Below the pieces are notes generated by a model. That model worked only from the letters and a program-made list of their open reading frames with translations, had not been told where the DNA came from and searched no databases. A DNA stretch of 64,000 bases from assembly GCA_015680685.1 (NCBI GenBank), contig MNCI01010021.1, forward strand, positions 43,006 to 107,005, written 5' to 3'. The stretch's first letter is position 1, and each line of letters starts with the position of its first letter. Positions 32,786-44,330 of the stretch are shown piece after piece. The position numbers were made by a program, and so were the translations under genes. This DNA is from Gnetum montanum. Taxonomy: Eukaryota; Streptophyta; Gnetopsida; Gnetales; Gnetaceae.

Positions 32786-35700
32786 AGAAACCTCTAGAGT
32801 GACCTAAAAACCTAGTCAAAACTATCAACCTTGAGGTTGGTGACATTACTAAAGACTCTCTAGTTGAGGTTCCTGTCACAACACATATTGTTAAGGAGAA
32901 AACCCTTAAACTAAGTTCCTCATTGGAACCTTAATAGGGTTAAGACATCACTAGAGTTCTACAAGAAAACATTAAGACATTTTCTTAATCATATGAAGAT
33001 ATGCTAGACCTGGATCCACATTTAGTCCAACATAACATCATACTTGATTCTAGCATTAGACTAGTTAAACCGAATGTTTGTAAGATTAGACCTAATTTGG
33101 CCATAGTAGTTCATGATGAAATCACAAAACTATACCAAGCTGGTTTCATTAGANTGTTTGTAAGATTAGACCTAATTTGGCCATAGTAGTTCATGATGAA
33201 ATCACAAAACTATACCAAGCTGGTTTCATTAGAGTTGTTGATTGCACATAATGGATATTCAACATAGTGGTAGTTCCTAGGAAAATGGGAGTATTCGCAT
33301 TTGCATTGATTTCAGAGACCTAAATAAGGCAACCATCAAGGATGACTTTCCTTTTCCTAGTATTGACCAACTTATTGATACTATAACTGGGCACACCTTA
33401 TGATCCTTTATGGATGGATTCTCGAGATACAACCAGATTAGGATTGATCTAGAACATTAACTTAGTATGACCTTCATGACTTGTTGGGTTACCGTTTATT
33501 ATACCATGATGTCCGTTGGCTTAAAGAATGCAGGAGCAACCTACCAAAGAGCTATGACATATATCTTCAGGGATTACATGTTAGGCTTTCTCAATGATTA
33601 CGTAGATGATATAGCTATTAAGTCCAAAGTGGCAAATGACCATGCACATGACCTAGACCTTGTACTTAAAGGATGCCTCAAGTATGAGCTTAGGCTTAAT
33701 CCCAAGAAGTGTGTCTTTGGTGTCAAAACTAGTAAGATGCTTGGCTTTATAGTATCTAAAGAAGGGATACATGTTGATCCTAATAAGGTTAAAGCCACAT
33801 CGAACTTGGTAGTACTAAATAACCTTAAGAAGCTTTGAGGACTGCAAGGTAGATTGCAATTTATTTGTAGGTTTATTGCTAGGCTTATGGATAAGTTACA
33901 ACCCATGCAACACTTGCTTAAGAAAGGGGTCCACTATGAGTGGATGGCTTAATGCCAAGAGACCTTTGAAAATCTTAAGCAAGAGTTGGCACACCTACTA
34001 ATGGTCTATCCTCCACAAAAGGATAAACCTTTTTACATCTACCTTGTTATCTTTGATTTTTCTATTGCCTCTCTACTTTGTGAAAAATGACATGATGGAG
34101 TCGAGTTACCAGTTTACTACCTTAGCCATGCATTAGTTGCCCATGAGACACGATACATTGAAGTGGAGAAGTATTGTCTAGCACTAGTCTTCTCATTGAA
34201 GAAGTGGAGATACTACTTCTTTAGGAGCTAGCTCAATGTCATCTATAGAGATAACATACTTAGAGTCATAACAACAAACTTCTATGAGAGTAGTCGAATA
34301 GCTTGTTGGAAAGCCATAACTGTGAAGTTTGACCTTCATTATATCTCTCAAGCCTCAACAAAAGGTCAAACTATAGTTGTACAACTTATTTTTTCACTAG
34401 TAGTGGACCATGCAACCATTGACTTTGAACTCCCTTATGAGCATGTTAACATTGTTAGCCGAGTACCTAAGGGCTATGAGGCAATCATGCACTCTGACAG
34501 AGATTAAACTACCCATGGGACCAGTGCTGCTACAATCATAACATTTCCATTTGGTAAAATCCAATCCTTCGCCTACCGATTTGAGTTTCTGTGCACCAAT
34601 AATATAGTGGAGTATGAGGATTTTATTAGAGGGATGATGGTAGCTAATGGCCTAGGAATCAAATGCTTAATGATCAAACGTGATTCAAAACTTGTGGTTA
34701 ACCATGTAACTATGGTTTACACATACATGTAAAGCTAAATACTTACAACCTTACTATGACCTAGGAAAGAAACTGATGAAAAAATCTACAGACATTGATA
34801 TCCAACATGTACCCTGAAATGAGAACACTATAGCTAATGCCATTGCAACACTTGCCCTCAGTGTAACAGTAGATGTATTTAGAAAGTTATCCACCTTGAT
34901 TGTGGATTGTGCCATTCCCATCACGTAGAGCACTGAGGATACCTTTATGGTTGTAGTTCATAATGCTTCCCCAAAGGAGTGGTATGACAATATCAAGTTT
35001 TACCTTATGCATGGTGAACGTTCACAAGGCCTGATTATTGCTCAAAAGGATGTTGTACATAAATAATCAAAATAGTGTATCATAGTAGATGATAACACAT
35101 TATGTTGACAATCCTACGATTGCATATTGTTATTGTGCTTGGGTAAATCTAAAGCCTACATAGTCATAGAGTAGGTTCACGAGGGTGTATGTGGGGGACA
35201 TATAGGGCCTAGAGCTATGGCTACTAAGATTAGACAGTTAGGCTATTATTGGCCCTACATGAAAAGCAATTACCTACAAAAGGTTAAAGCTTGTGACACG
35301 TGCCGATAGCATAGTAATCTTATACATGTACTGCTAATTGAATTACACACTACTTAGATCACTTGACCATTTCAATGGTGGGGGCTAGATATCATTGGAC
35401 CTATAGCACCTAAGTCTTCCTCATGGCATAACTTTATCATCATTGCAACTGAATACTTTACAAAGTGGGTTGAAGCTATTCCCATTTTGGCATACCTATG
35501 ACCATAGTCATAGACAATGGACCATAGTTTAGTAGCCAAGAAATGAAAAACTTTTGTCACGAACTAGGCATTAAGAATTATTTCTTGTCACCTTATTACC
35601 TTCAAGCCAATGGATAGTTTGAAGCAAGTAATAAGACCATCATCAACTTACTCAAACAACAACAAATGCAAGTGGCATAAGTAGCTTGTCCATGCACTTT

Positions 35701-36145
35701 GGGCTTATCCAACTATATATTAAACTATGATCGAAGTAATCCCATATAGCCTGGTTTATGGTTCTAAAGTTGTTTTGCCTCTTAAATTACAGGTGCTATC
35801 ACTCTAAGTAGCCCTATTAGACTTCATCAATGATGAACATAACAAGGAGTTACATACCATGAACCTAGACTTAGTGGAGGAGTAGCAGGTGTAGACGCTT
35901 GCTCATGTTGAGTGCTACTAAGAGAGGTAGAAACAACAACATTACCATGACCTAGGTAAGCATAAGATCAAGGAAGGAGACCTGGCCCTCAAAGCTATTC
36001 ATGAGCATGCGAACAAATTCTCAGCTAATTGGGAAGGATCTTTCTTAGTCACTAAATCCTACGACAATAGAGCATTTAGGATAGCTGATATGGATGGGAA
36101 TGTGTTGGCCAATATGATCAATCATTCCTATCTAGAGCCTTAGCA
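32786..36145 (+). pseudogene. Gypsy-1 pol: RT, RNase H, second RNase H, integrase (Tat-type), broken
   Basis: Domains in order. Pre-RT with EDMLDLDPHLVQHNIILDS (32995). RT with ICIDFRDLNKATIKDDFPFP (about 33300), SFMDGFSRYNQI, KNAGATYQRAM and the active-site box NDYVDDIAIKSK (33593-33628). First RNase H with HETRYIEVEKYCLALVFSLK (34147) and the RYYF block. A second, archaeal-type RNase H with FLCTNNIVEYEDFIRGMM (about 34590-34640), the mark of the Tat lineage. Integrase with HEGVCGGH, GYYWPYM and CDTC (35178-35300), WWGLDIIGP (35375), VIDNGP (35510) and FEASN (35617), so the three acidic positions are visible. It is broken by at least one 1-bp deletion (near 33288) and many TAG stops where Gln or Trp is expected. 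Confidence 0.85.
33075..33233. repeat. Two identical 79-bp copies around a single N
   Basis: 33075-33153 and 33155-33233 are the same 79 bases, separated by one N at 33154. In an element this decayed, perfect identity points to overlapping contig ends joined without collapse. In the normal pol only one copy is expected. Confidence 0.85.
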
Positions 36146-36540
36146 CATGTAGCCAACATCAATGACCATCATAGCCAACAACAAGCAAGCCTGTGTGACT
36201 ATATTCTGCATAATAGATAAACTATGGAATTTTGTAACATTGGTGACCTATGGATTGCCTAGTTTGTTGATTATCCTATATAGCCTTATGCATTGTATTG
36301 TAACAACATGACTTTTTGATTTGGTTTTCTTGTTCTCTTGGAGTTGTGCTTGCAGGGTGAAGACTAAAGTCATCATGCAGGTGCAACTCATTACGGTAGC
36401 AAGTCATCATGTGACCTTAAGGTGCAAGATTTAGTGAGTTTATCCTACTATACCAAGAGTGCTTGTTCTACATCATTATCATTACCTCTCCTTGAGTTCA
36501 ACCCCATAAACTATTTATAACCTTCCTCACCCTAAATAAA
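36146..36540 (+). other. Gypsy-1 sequence after integrase
   Basis: No coding signal after the integrase stop region. It probably belongs to the Gypsy-1 3' leader before the copia insertion; the boundary is not sharply visible. Confidence 0.35.
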
Positions 36541-37430
36541 CTTCTCTAGGAAGGAATTGGAGTGAACTTAGACAAAGATGTCTTCAAAAATAGCAAGGCG
36601 TCTTTCTTAGATAAAGATGTCTTTCACGAGGCAAAGACATCTTTACAAAATGTAGACCAAGTTCAGAAAGACATCTTCTAGAATGGAGACTTCAAAAAGA
36701 TGTCTTTTAAGAAACAAAGGCATCTTCCCATAATTGAAGGAAAATTTAGAAAGACTTCTCAAAATTGAGAAAGATGTCTCCCATGATCATTAGTGATTGT
36801 TGCCTAGCCATTGCAAAAGTTCTAGGACAGATTTAGAAACAAGATAGCTATATGATGACATGATGTGCATTGGGAAATGAGCAAGCATTGTTGTATTCAT
36901 TGTATAATAATTTGTAATCATTGAATTCTTTCTTTCTCCTCATTGTCTTATCATTTTTTTTTTGTAAAGTGTGTTATACCTAACTATACAATTATCAGCA
37001 AACTAAGTTGCAATTATCCCTTGTAATTCTTATTCTCATTACCTACGGGGTTAATGTACTTGAGGTTGTCGAGATCCTGCAGCATTGAATTGTTGGTGTT
37101 GCAATACAACACTCTGGTGTGGAGCTCAAGATTATAAAGGTTGTAAAAGCCTTAAAACCACATTTCCAAGCCTGATGGGACCTTGTGAGGTTGAGTGATT
37201 GGTGTTGCAGTACAACACTCTAGAGTGGGGCTTGAAGACTATACAAGATGTGGACCCTTCAATCACATTTTGAGAGCAACAAAGTCCAAAGGTATGCTTA
37301 CAATCTACCCTCCAAGTGTGGACTACCCAAGTTGGGGAACCACGTTAAATTTGGTGTGTGTGCTTTATATCTTCAAGTTTTAATTTGGAGAACTTATTCA
37401 TCCTCCCCTTTCTAAGTTTAATGATCCTCA
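36540..37430 (+). repeat. Copia left (5') LTR, start approximate
   Basis: Its segment 36787-37430 aligns along its length with 53340-53986, for example TTTGTAATCATTGAATT, AAGTTGCAATTATCCCTTGT, CCACATTTCCAAGCCT and GTTAAATTTGGTGTGTGTGC. It ends CCTCA at 37430, followed by the primer-binding site. The start is uncertain. Confidence 0.75.
36574..36780. promoter_or_regulatory. Cluster of AAAGATGTCTTT / AAAGACATCTTT motifs in the copia LTR
   Basis: About eight copies of an 11-12-bp word in both orientations: 36574, 36595 (variant GGCGTCTTT), 36613, 36633, 36667, 36696, 36716 (variant) and 36769. The two orientations are near-identical because the word is nearly palindromic. Clustered short repeats in the U3 part of plant copia LTRs are often transcription-factor sites; that role here is inferred. 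Confidence 0.6.
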
Positions 37431-37432
37431 GG

Positions 37433-37446
37433 TGGTATCAAGGCCT
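37433..37446 (+). promoter_or_regulatory. Copia primer-binding site
   Basis: TGGTATCAAGGCCT two bases after the LTR end, close to the usual TGGTATCAGAGC complementary to initiator tRNA-Met. Confidence 0.8.
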
Positions 37447-37499
37447 GGTACTCTTGCTTTCTTCAAAAGTGAACATGGATGGGACACTTAGCATCAAAT

Positions 37500-38242
37500 G
37501 GAGCCTAATGGACATTATCAACTAGTGCATTCAATTCATTTGTTGCCTCTTTTATCAATGTAAGTATATTATTTCCTTTCTTACATTTAGAAAGATAGAA
37601 GACTATGCTTGTAAAGTTAACAATTCTTGTGATTATGAAAATAATGCTTCTTTTGAAGATAGGTATGAACCATTTTGCCATAGCATTCTTTCTTTTCAAA
37701 ATTTGTTCATTGAAATAAAAGATGCTTTACATGCCAAGAAAATAAAAATAAAAATTCTTGATGATGAATGCTCTTAGCTCAAAAGGGAAAACTCAAGCAT
37801 TAGGGTTGAGATTTTAAAACTAATAAAAATGCTTGAGCAAATGAACAAGAGCTCTTTGGAGAAACCCAAGAATCAGAAATAGCATTCATCTAGGTTTGGC
37901 AAATCTTCTAGATCAAATTACTTGAAATGTTTCTTTTGTCATAAATACAGTCATGTTCAAGCTTATTGTTATCTTAGAATGCATCACGACTAATGGTTTT
38001 TTTCAAAACTAGCCTAGAAAGAAAACCATGCAAGGTTGGAGAGAGAAAGAAGAAAAGATTGAAAATAATTTGATGGCACAAATTGCCCTCTCCAATGACA
38101 ATGCTAGCACATGGTATATTGACAGTGGATGTTCAAGGTACATGACAGGTAACAAATCCTACTTCACCCACTTCATGGAACAAAATTGTGGTATAGTCAC
38201 ATTTGGAAATGACATGGAAGCATCCATAATAGGTATTGGTAC
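37500..38242 (+). pseudogene. Copia gag C-terminus and protease, broken
   Basis: A frame rich in Lys/Glu (VEILKLIKMLEQMNKSS, about 37808) leads to the knuckle LKCFFCHKYSHVQAYCY (about 37921-37971; the Gly-His pair is Ser-His). The next block has the aspartic protease box STWYIDSGCSRYMTGNKSYF (about 38107-38166), with Asp-Ser-Gly intact. The frame reaches IIGIGT at 38242, where Gypsy-2 interrupts. The same frame resumes as MGGKGKE at 51316. Confidence 0.75.
38238..38242 (+). repeat. Gypsy-2 target duplication GGTAC, left copy
   Basis: GGTAC just before the left LTR; the same five bases follow the right LTR at 51310-51314. Removing Gypsy-2 and one copy restores the copia frame as GIGT-MGGKGKE. 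Confidence 0.85.
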
Positions 38243-39087
38243 AAATGAGTAGTGAGTAGACCCTATGCCCAACCATACGAATCACAAGCGTTTATGCATG
38301 ATTTGGTCAAATTCCAAGGACTTTTAGGTTTCTACATACATTGGTCTAGGAGGTGAATCAACTGCTATAATCATTGTCTTCCCAATTATACTTGTGAGTA
38401 CAATGGTATGGTTAAGTATAATTGAGGCATATTATTTTTATCATTTTTATCTTTTTATGTTCGAAGTCATTGAAGAAAAAAGAATAAGGTAATTAATTAC
38501 TAAAGTAATCTAACTAGCTAACACTTAACTAATTCTAACATAAGCATCCATTCCCACTTGTCATACAAATCCTGAACATGTATAACACTACTAGATTACC
38601 AAACATTAAGTCTTATTGGGATTACCAAGCGTTACACATATGCTCGAAGTGGTCGTACTTATGTTTACTATTTAATTTATCTTAACTAAACACTTTAATT
38701 ACTTAAAATTTAAAAGAAATTGCTTAAAATATTAAATGCTTAAAGAAATAATTAATCTAGTCCAAATTCTACAAGGTTTGATTAGAAAGCTTGTCTTTAT
38801 TGCCGCACATACTAAAGTGCTTAGGTACAATAGTGCCTGAATAAAGATTTGTACACTCTTTGACTCTTACTGTAGGCACTTAAAAAATATTCTAACTTTT
38901 AAGTGGAAAAACTACTAGAGCTTCACTATAACTTATGAAAAGAATGCCATAAATGTGGTGGAAGGTGTAAATTTATAGGTGAAAATAGGATGCCACTTTA
39001 ATGGGTACACCTCAATGGGTTACCCTGCATTAATGAGATTCCATCGATAGCATCCTATTAATGTGGCCAAACTAGGATGCTTCATCA
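38243..39087 (-). repeat. Gypsy-2 3' LTR
   Basis: Aligns end to end with 50498-51309, for example GGTATGGTTAAGTATAATTG, AAGTGGTCGTACT and AATTAATCTAGTCCAA. The outer end has lost its TG (now AA); the inner end keeps TTCATCA. Confidence 0.9.
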
Positions 39088-39101
39088 TACCCCCATGATT
39101 G
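39088..39101 (-). promoter_or_regulatory. Gypsy-2 polypurine tract
   Basis: Minus strand CAATCATGGGGGTA directly before the 3' LTR. The Gypsy-3 equivalent reads AGTCATGGGGATA. It primes plus-strand DNA synthesis in the family. Confidence 0.55.
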
Positions 39102-39289
39102 AATGAAAAATTGTCCTCAAGTTCTTTACAAAATTTGTGAAGGAATGAGATTTTTGACATACAAAAAAAACACACAAATAACACACCAAAAACTAAGTGC
39201 CCAAGTGCATGATTTTATAATGATAACAAAATTTTGGTGTTCAGAACAATAAAATTGAACATCAAGACAAAACTAACAAATACAATTCC

Positions 39290-42144
39290 TCAGATGATGT
39301 GTAGATGTTGGAGAAGATCAAATGGTCCCAGGTGGTGGGGGCTCCTAAAGCTCTGAAAGACCTTCTCTTTCTTTAGGCACATGTGGTGGTTGAGGTAGTT
39401 GTGGTTGTCTTATAGTAGTTGCACTTCTAATGGAAGACAAAAGACATCCAATAGTGCCTTCATCTTCTCCTCCTTACTTTAGGGATCATTGACTATCCAT
39501 GCAACTTTGCCAATGTGGAATGGAAGGGGAATATTCCATGGACAGTGCATTGTAGGGAAGAGCTCCTTAACATTCATGAACCAGGCAGCAAACTATTTAC
39601 ATTCAATATCAAATGCTTTGAGTGCATTGCGTAGCTCCTAGTAGTCATTCATCTACTTCGCTAGGTTCTCAGTAGTTGATCCTTGATTGATGAACTTTGC
39701 TTTAAGAACCTTGAGTTTGGCATTAGCAATCTCAAGCTTCTACTTAGTGTATTTTTGATGCTTGAACTCTACCTCATACAACAAGTACAAGCTGGCCACT
39801 TGTTTCTCTAGTTTTGACTATAGCCTGCAAGTAGTTTGCATTGCTAAATTTGCATAGCAAAGATTGGCAAGCTCCATGTACTTTGTCATCTCCTCAATCT
39901 ATAGCTCTTTTATGCGTATCTCTACTTTGTTGTAGTCATTGAGCCCATCAAAGATAGGCTGCTAGACATCACCTCCTTAATTGAGCTACTGGAGGGCCTC
40001 ATTGACTTTTGCATTCATCATCTGGATATGCTTTTCATTTATTTCTTTCTATAGGCCAACCTAATCTCTCTAATGGTTCTTAACTCTTCCAAATTTAAGA
40101 GCCTTATTTTTCTAGGTAGCTATCTCTATTGCAAATGTTTTGTGAAGGGCTCAAACTTCCTTCATGGAGAGTCTTTTGTTTTCAATTTTCAATCTCCTCA
40201 ATTCATTGTTTACTCTGGCTAGCTACTCCTATTGTTAATGGATAAAATCTTACATTTGCTTCTTCTTCACATCAACATTCTATAGGCAATGGTTCTCTAT
40301 AATCAAAATTAAATTCTCATCATACGTTTGAACCAAGGTGTTCTAAAGGGTGTACATTTTGGCATTGGTCACGAACTAGCCAAAGATGGCTATATCCATT
40401 ATGTCCCCAACCTTTTTGAGCTGGTCCTGAAGTTGTTTGAAAGCTTCATCATGTGTCAATGTAGGGTTGAGAAACATGAGATAAGCAAGGTGGGCTCTTA
40501 ATTCAACAACCTTTGCTACCAAGTGTTGGTTTTTAGCTTAGACTGTTTCAAGTTGCCCCTCAAATATGATGCATTTTTTCCTCACTTCTAGAAGCTTTGA
40601 CTGGGTTGTAGTGATTGTATTTAGTAGGTCAAAGACATCTAGAATCGGTTGCCAGGTTCCCACCAGTTGGTCCAACAACTCCTCATGCTAGGCTACACTT
40701 AATTTGTTGCTAAGAGTTCTTGTGAACGTTTACACATCTTTAAGTGTAGAAACATTTGGTATAGATGCCACAGGTGCATTCAATGCTTTTGCAATTGTAT
40801 TAGCAATGAACTTTGCCACTGTCTCCTACCCATGGTGTTGCACATCAAGACAGTTACCCCTTCACCCTCCTCTAGATGCATAAAAAAAGTAGTAACATTT
40901 ACAAAGATTTTTGGGAATTGATACTACTACAAAAGAGATACCATTACTTTGAGCATTAGGATTTGATCTCATAGGTAGCTACATTTTTTGAGCTAAGAAA
41001 TTTGGTCCACCTCCTTCCATCTGGCTTATGGTTCAAGCCACTTTGTTGAGGTGGCTCATTATTGGATGATACATAGATGGATTACCACCACTCATTTTTG
41101 CTCTTACAAGAGCTACTCTTAGATCTCACACATGTGCTCAAGAGTAGCATGGGACTCTGACATTATTTCTTAAGTAGGTGGTGGAGGTGGTGGTTGCTAC
41201 TCCTCTTCTTGGATGACTTTAATAAGCACCTTGTTTTTCATCATCTATGCTTAAGAAGTGAATGGAACATGACAAACAACATCATTTTTATAGTGTGTTA
41301 TGCCTCCCATCTTGCATAATTTTTAGATGAGACATGGGAAGGGAAGTGCCTTCTTTCCATGTTCATTTTCTTTAAACTACTTCTCTGTCTCAAGATAGAT
41401 CAGTTGTGAAAGGTTGACTGGGAATCTACTACTTAGAGTGGCACACACATGGGCGAAGAAAGTTGTGATCTTACTTGGCCTCATTGTTGGATTGAGGTAA
41501 AAGGCCATAATCTTAAAGTATGCATGTTCCACCATGGTTAGTGCAACAAACTCCTTGTAGTTGACTCCATAACACTACTACATTCATTCTTTCTTGATGT
41601 CAAGATCTTCCTATGTTGGGATCTCTATAATGTTTACCCTAGTTTTTGGTAATCCAATGGCATCTACAATGGCTTTAACCAAGTAGTACACTAATATGTC
41701 CTTGATCTTGATCATTGAACTAGCCTTTCAATTATTCTAGAAAAGGTATGTGTCTCCCATGTACCAGTCTCCACTGGAAGTGATTGTGGGCCACATGGGA
41801 GAGTTCTACAATTAACTTTTGACATCTGGTGGTGTGAACTCCAAGAAAGGTCCAAAGTTTAGCTCTTGAAGCATTAATTTCTAGACCTCCTTATCTGTGA
41901 TTTACTTAAGGAAATGCTCCATTAAGGTAACCTTAAGATTTGGTCTAGGCTTTGGTGCCTCATCTTGGTGAGATAGTTCTATTGCAGTTGCTTCTGCGGG
42001 AATCTTCTGGATAGATTCCACTTCAGGCTCCTCTTTAAGAGGTCCCATTACATGGGTCTCTGCTTGCTCATGGGGCTGTTCTTGGCCCCTTCCTATTCTT
42101 GGCCATTTGTCCCTCAGTTACACGTGTTTTCCTTTAGGTGCCAT
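39290..42144 (-). pseudogene. Gypsy-2 accessory ORF after integrase: unknown domain plus coiled coil, broken
   Basis: It starts at an ATG at 42144, the same place as in Gypsy-3, and spans about 2.85 kb (roughly 950 codons). The N-terminal third holds KDILVYYLVKAIVDAIGLPK, GVNYKEFVALTMVEHAYFKI, ITTFFAHVCATLSSRFPVNL and GKKALPFPCLI.KLC. The last pattern recalls the plant transposon-protein domain (LPFP.LI..LC). The rest is long helical sequence, for example LLDQLVGTWQPILDVFDLL, SKLLEVRKKCIIFEGQLE and AKNQHLVAKVVELRAHL at 40400-40690, which should form a coiled coil. About twenty stops are scattered, mostly TAG, TAA or TGA one transition from sense. It holds the place of the Athila env-like ORF, but I saw no membrane segment. 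Function unknown. Confidence 0.6.
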
Positions 42145-44330
42145 CTATGGTCACAACATAACCAAGGATTAGCATTCAATGTGTAACTTATAATCATTTT
42201 AGTACATTTTCTTGTTAAGTAGTTACACTTAGGGTAAGTTTTCACCATGGTAGATTGATTATTTTATTATTATTTTAATGATTTTTGATGTAGAATGTTA
42301 CCAAAGCTTGTTGGAAGGGTTTAACTCTCATGATTTGATGTTTTCATGTTGATTTCTTTATTAAACCTTTGTGAGAGTTAAGAAACTTTTTGGTTAAAAA
42401 CTTAAGGTTTGTGTTCTCCATGATGAAGAGCTTACCTCTAATAGCTATAGGGTCAAAGAACGGAGTGAATTGGACAAACGGTTAGGAAGACATGGATTTT
42501 GGAAGGTTCTAGGCTTTGAAAAATTCAAAAACTCTCTCTCATTTATGAGGAAAGGTGAAAAATTCTTAAGTGTTCATATGTATTTATAGGTGTTTTTGCC
42601 TTGCGTTGATAGGGTCGCATTGACGGGTGGGATGCGTATATGGGGTTCCCTTGATGGAGTTGTTCTATAAAATTTTTCACATTAAATATATTTAAAAATA
42701 CAAGGAATTTTTGCATGAAATTGGAGTTTAAGGAGAGCCAAAAAAGCCTTGAAGATGATGAAAACATTAGGAGGGCTTGAAGATTTACAAAATTGGAGAA
42801 TTTGATGGGAAAATGAAATTTTAGTGAAGAAAATGCCTTAAGGAGTGCACTATTGGATGCAACCAGTGGGGCACACAAAAAATTTGATTGCAGGAATGCC
42901 TAAAGATAAGGAACTTAACTAAACCAACCAAACGATATACTAGTGGGTCCTCCCCAAAGTAGGTACATGTCCTTTTTGCCCTTGCATGGAGTTCATGGGT
43001 CTCACAGTTGATTAATGGTTATGAAAAGTTAAGGACCTAATCCCGAAGAATCAACCTAAGAATTTTAACACATCAAACTAAGACATCAAATAAGACATGG
43101 AAACTAGTAGTGAAGTGAATTATGGAAAGCATTGATGGATGAGAGAGAAGGTGGAATGGAGTTCCAAATCATGGTCACATGAAGTCCCTTGTGGATTTTA
43201 TGGTTAGATGACTTGATAATGTCCATCGTTAGTGTAGATTAAAACCAACCACTTTTAGTGACTTCACATTACCACTCTAAGACTAGACCACCCCCTTGAG
43301 ACATAAGAACGCTCCCACAAATCAATCACTATTCCTTATTAGAAAAGAAAAGAGAGCCAGAAAGTGAGAAAGGGCCTTAGTTAGAGGGGAGCTTTAGGCA
43401 TGGGTAGCATGTCTTTCTAGTTCCATAACCAATGCTTATAGCCCATTATTTTGTCTAAGGGTGTGCTTTGAATTCTCATTGTTTTTTTTTAAATTTTATA
43501 TTTTTATGATTTTTTGGATGGGAACCATGCCATGCAAAGACTTATTACTTCATGTTATTGGTCAACATGGAATGGTAAGAGATCCATGAAAACCCAATTG
43601 CATTTGAGTAAGTAGAAAGGAATAGAAAGCATTGAATCCCCTTGAAGTCACACCATTTTCAAACCTTTGAATCTTTCCCAAGTTTGTAAACTACCAAGCT
43701 CACAAGTTCATTAAAGTTTCATGAATGAAAAAGGAAGATCATAGAGTTTGTTGATGCATGGATGACATGGACTCATTGCCTATTCTATGAAAAAGAAACT
43801 TTTTCTTAGTCATCAGTCATCAAAATTCAAAAATAGAAACCAAACATTAGCAATAAAAAAACATTAAGTACAAACCACCATTAGCAACAGATACAACATC
43901 ACTATGTCCTACTGAAGCACCTTATTAGAAAACAAGAAGAAAAATTTACACTAAAATAAAGTAAAATATAAAAGAAATTGGAAAATGTTCAAGAAAGATA
44001 AAATGTACTAATGATGTTGTAAAACAAAAAAATGGAAAAATAATAGTGTAAAATAAAAAGGTGTAAAATAAAAAGGTGTAAAATAAAAAGTATAAAACAA
44101 AGAAAGTGTAAAACAAAAAGGAGTAAAACAAAAAAGTAAAAAAAATTGAGGAGCCATTTATATGATTAGCATAGATGGTCATCTCCCCCACAATTAAGTT
44201 GGAAGGAGGAGATCCAAAAAATTGAGCAAGGTTGTCCATCCAAGAAAGTGTTGCTTGCATTAGCTTGCTTGGGCTCATGAAAAGGTTTTAATTATTGCAT
44301 GTTGACTAGCTATTTCTTATCTGGGCTCTC
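42145..44330 (-). other. Gypsy-2 spacer between integrase and accessory ORF
   Basis: Non-coding. The part next to the accessory ORF (42145-42600) matches Gypsy-3 at 63564-64000, for example ACCAAGGATTAGCAYTCAAT and GTGTAACTT. Near 44046 a 15-bp tandem repeat occurs. Confidence 0.5.
44046..44145. repeat. 15-bp tandem repeat GTGTAAAATAAAAAG
   Basis: Six units in register (44046, 44061, 44076, 44091, 44106, 44121), the first three identical, later ones with TATAAAACA and GAGTAAAACA variants, followed by a partial unit. Because 15 is a multiple of three, an antisense frame reads as a FLFYT repeat; that is not a gene. Confidence 0.9.

Noticed and set aside
33075-33233. True tandem duplication in Gypsy-1 RT
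   Set aside because: Perfect identity around a single N in a heavily mutated element fits an assembly join better.
43946-44278. Minus-strand frame with a FLFYT repeat
   Set aside because: It is the translation of a 15-bp tandem repeat; there are no coding features.
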